Shown here: positions 6,368 through 7,040 of the stretch, piece after piece
Layout: every line of letters starts with the position of its first letter
How positions within the stretch are numbered: position 1 is the stretch's first letter
Assembly (NCBI GenBank): GCA_024225895.1
Contig: JAAEMC010001150.1
Location: 1 to 7,040 of the forward strand
Origin: Desulfobacteraceae bacterium
Lineage (GTDB): Bacteria; Desulfobacterota; Desulfobacteria; Desulfobacterales; Desulfobacteraceae
Reading direction: 5' to 3'
DNA length: 7,040 bases
Made by a program: the position numbers and the translations under genes
Notes under the pieces: generated by a model
What the model was told of the DNA's origin: nothing
The model's input: the letters and a program-made list of their open reading frames with translations, nothing else
The model's database searches: none

Positions 6368-7040
6368 CGCCGCACACAACCGGATTCTATCCATAGATCT
6401 GACTCAAAACACCCATGAGGTGATTGTAGTTCCGGATATTGTCTCCAGCAATTTTATCGGTGGCAAAGGGTTTGGTATCAACTATTTATACGAGGGCCTC
6501 ACAAAAGGGTGCGACCCATTGTGTAAAGATAATCTGCTTATGTTCATGGCAGGTCCTTTAACCGGTACCATGGCACCGGCCATGAGGGGGTGTGTAGTCA
6601 CCAAGTCCCCATTGACAGGAATTTTCCTGGATTCCTATTTTGGCGGCAGCTTTGCCCCTGAAATCAAATATGCCGGTTTTGACGGCATCATTATTAAAGG
6701 GAAAGCTGCAAAACCCGTCTATATCTGGATTTGTGACGATCAGGTGGAAATACGCCCGGCTGGCCGAATCTGGGGAACCAACACCCTTGAATCCAACCAG
6801 CTCATAAAAGAAGAACTAAAGGATGATTCCATAAAAATAGCCAACATCGGCCAGGCAGGAGAAAACAAGGTGCTGTTTTCTCTGATCAATTGCGAATACA
6901 ACCGTCAGGCAGGCCGTGGTGGTGCAGGGGCTGTCATGGGATCTAAAAATCTCAAGGCTGTCGCAGTCAAGGGTAAAGGGCAAGTGAAGGTCCATAATCC
7001 TGAAAAATTCATCCGGGCCTGCAAAAAGGCTTTTGAAGAA
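6360..7040 (+). CDS. aor: Tungsten-containing aldehyde ferredoxin oxidoreductase (C-terminus outside window)
   Basis: Enzymes of this family interconvert aldehydes and carboxylic acids at a tungsten bis-pterin centre, exchanging electrons with ferredoxin. The ATG at 6360 has a strong AGGAGG six bases upstream and overlaps the end of the ferredoxin gene; 227 codons are visible of a family length near 600. The N-terminal pterin-binding domain is clear: ILSIDLTQ (9-16), FIGGKGFGINYLYE (32-45), AGPLTGT (64-70), VVTKSPLTG (79-87), DSYFGGSFAPEIKYAGFDGI (91-110), IGQAGENKVLFSLIN (163-177) and AGRGGAGAVMGSKNLKAVAV (184-203). Where many members have SGR, this one has AMRGC (74-78), keeping the arginine. 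The cysteines for the enzyme's own [4Fe-4S] cluster lie beyond the edge. The natural substrate cannot be read from this half. The class II benzoyl-CoA reductase subunit BamB is a more distant alternative. Confidence 0.92.
   Translation, partial: MNSAAHNRILSIDLTQNTHEVIVVPDIVSSNFIGGKGFGINYLYEGLTKGCDPLCKDNLLMFMAGPLTGTMAPAMRGCVVTKSPLTGIFLDSYFGGSFAPEIKYAGFDGIIIKGKAAKPVYIWICDDQVEIRPAGRIWGTNTLESNQLIKEELKDDSIKIANIGQAGENKVLFSLINCEYNRQAGRGGAGAVMGSKNLKAVAVKGKGQVKVHNPEKFIRACKKAFEE

Noticed and set aside
6106..6375. Minus-strand open frame of 89 codons
   Set aside because: It is opposite the cysteine-rich ferredoxin gene, whose motifs make the plus strand certain.
5882..7040. Class II benzoyl-CoA reductase subunits BamC and BamB
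   Set aside because: Visible motifs in the large protein fit ordinary aldehyde ferredoxin oxidoreductase, and the small protein has four clusters like AOR partners. No BamD-I genes are in view, though the window ends too early to exclude it fully.

Overview
The window looks like part of the chromosome of a strictly anaerobic bacterium, most likely a sulfate reducer of the Desulfobacterota (Desulfobacterales type). This is inferred from the tungstoenzyme module on the right, the moderate GC content and the general look of the proteins. No rRNA or other phylogenetic marker is present, so the lineage is a guess. There are eight protein genes, two of them cut by the window edges, and no tRNA, rRNA, CRISPR array, insertion sequence or phage gene.

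Left, minus strand: a lipoprotein alkaline phosphatase (1-1062) lacks its C-terminus because the window begins inside it. A 135-bp gap with a perfect 12-bp-stem hairpin (1128-1167) separates it from a five-gene operon. Reading leftward from 5723, the operon encodes a complete branched-chain-amino-acid-type (HAAT family) ABC importer: ATPase LivG, ATPase LivF, permease LivH, permease LivM and a secreted substrate-binding protein. The genes overlap or lie 6 to 25 bases apart. The substrate is probably not a branched-chain amino acid; an aromatic or other carboxylic acid is a guess from the neighbouring genes.

Right, plus strand: a ferredoxin-like protein with sixteen cysteines (four [4Fe-4S] clusters; 5927-6367) overlaps by 8 bases the start of a tungsten-containing aldehyde ferredoxin oxidoreductase (AOR), whose first 227 residues lie in the window. 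The pair resembles the electron-transfer and catalytic subunits of bacterial AOR complexes.

The 203-bp region between the importer operon and the AOR pair is the most informative non-coding part. It carries two copies of a 25-bp element in the same orientation, 94 bp apart. Each copy contains a short dyad, and two of the four differences between the copies fall at paired dyad positions and keep the symmetry. One copy lies in front of each divergent operon. The likely picture is that one dimeric regulator controls importer and tungstoenzyme together, so that a compound is taken up and an acid/aldehyde redox step is run on it or on a product. The importer ATPases are also notable: LivG has lost the ABC signature sequence, while LivF has Glu and Gln at its Q- and H-loop positions, which predicts one active and one degenerate ATP site.
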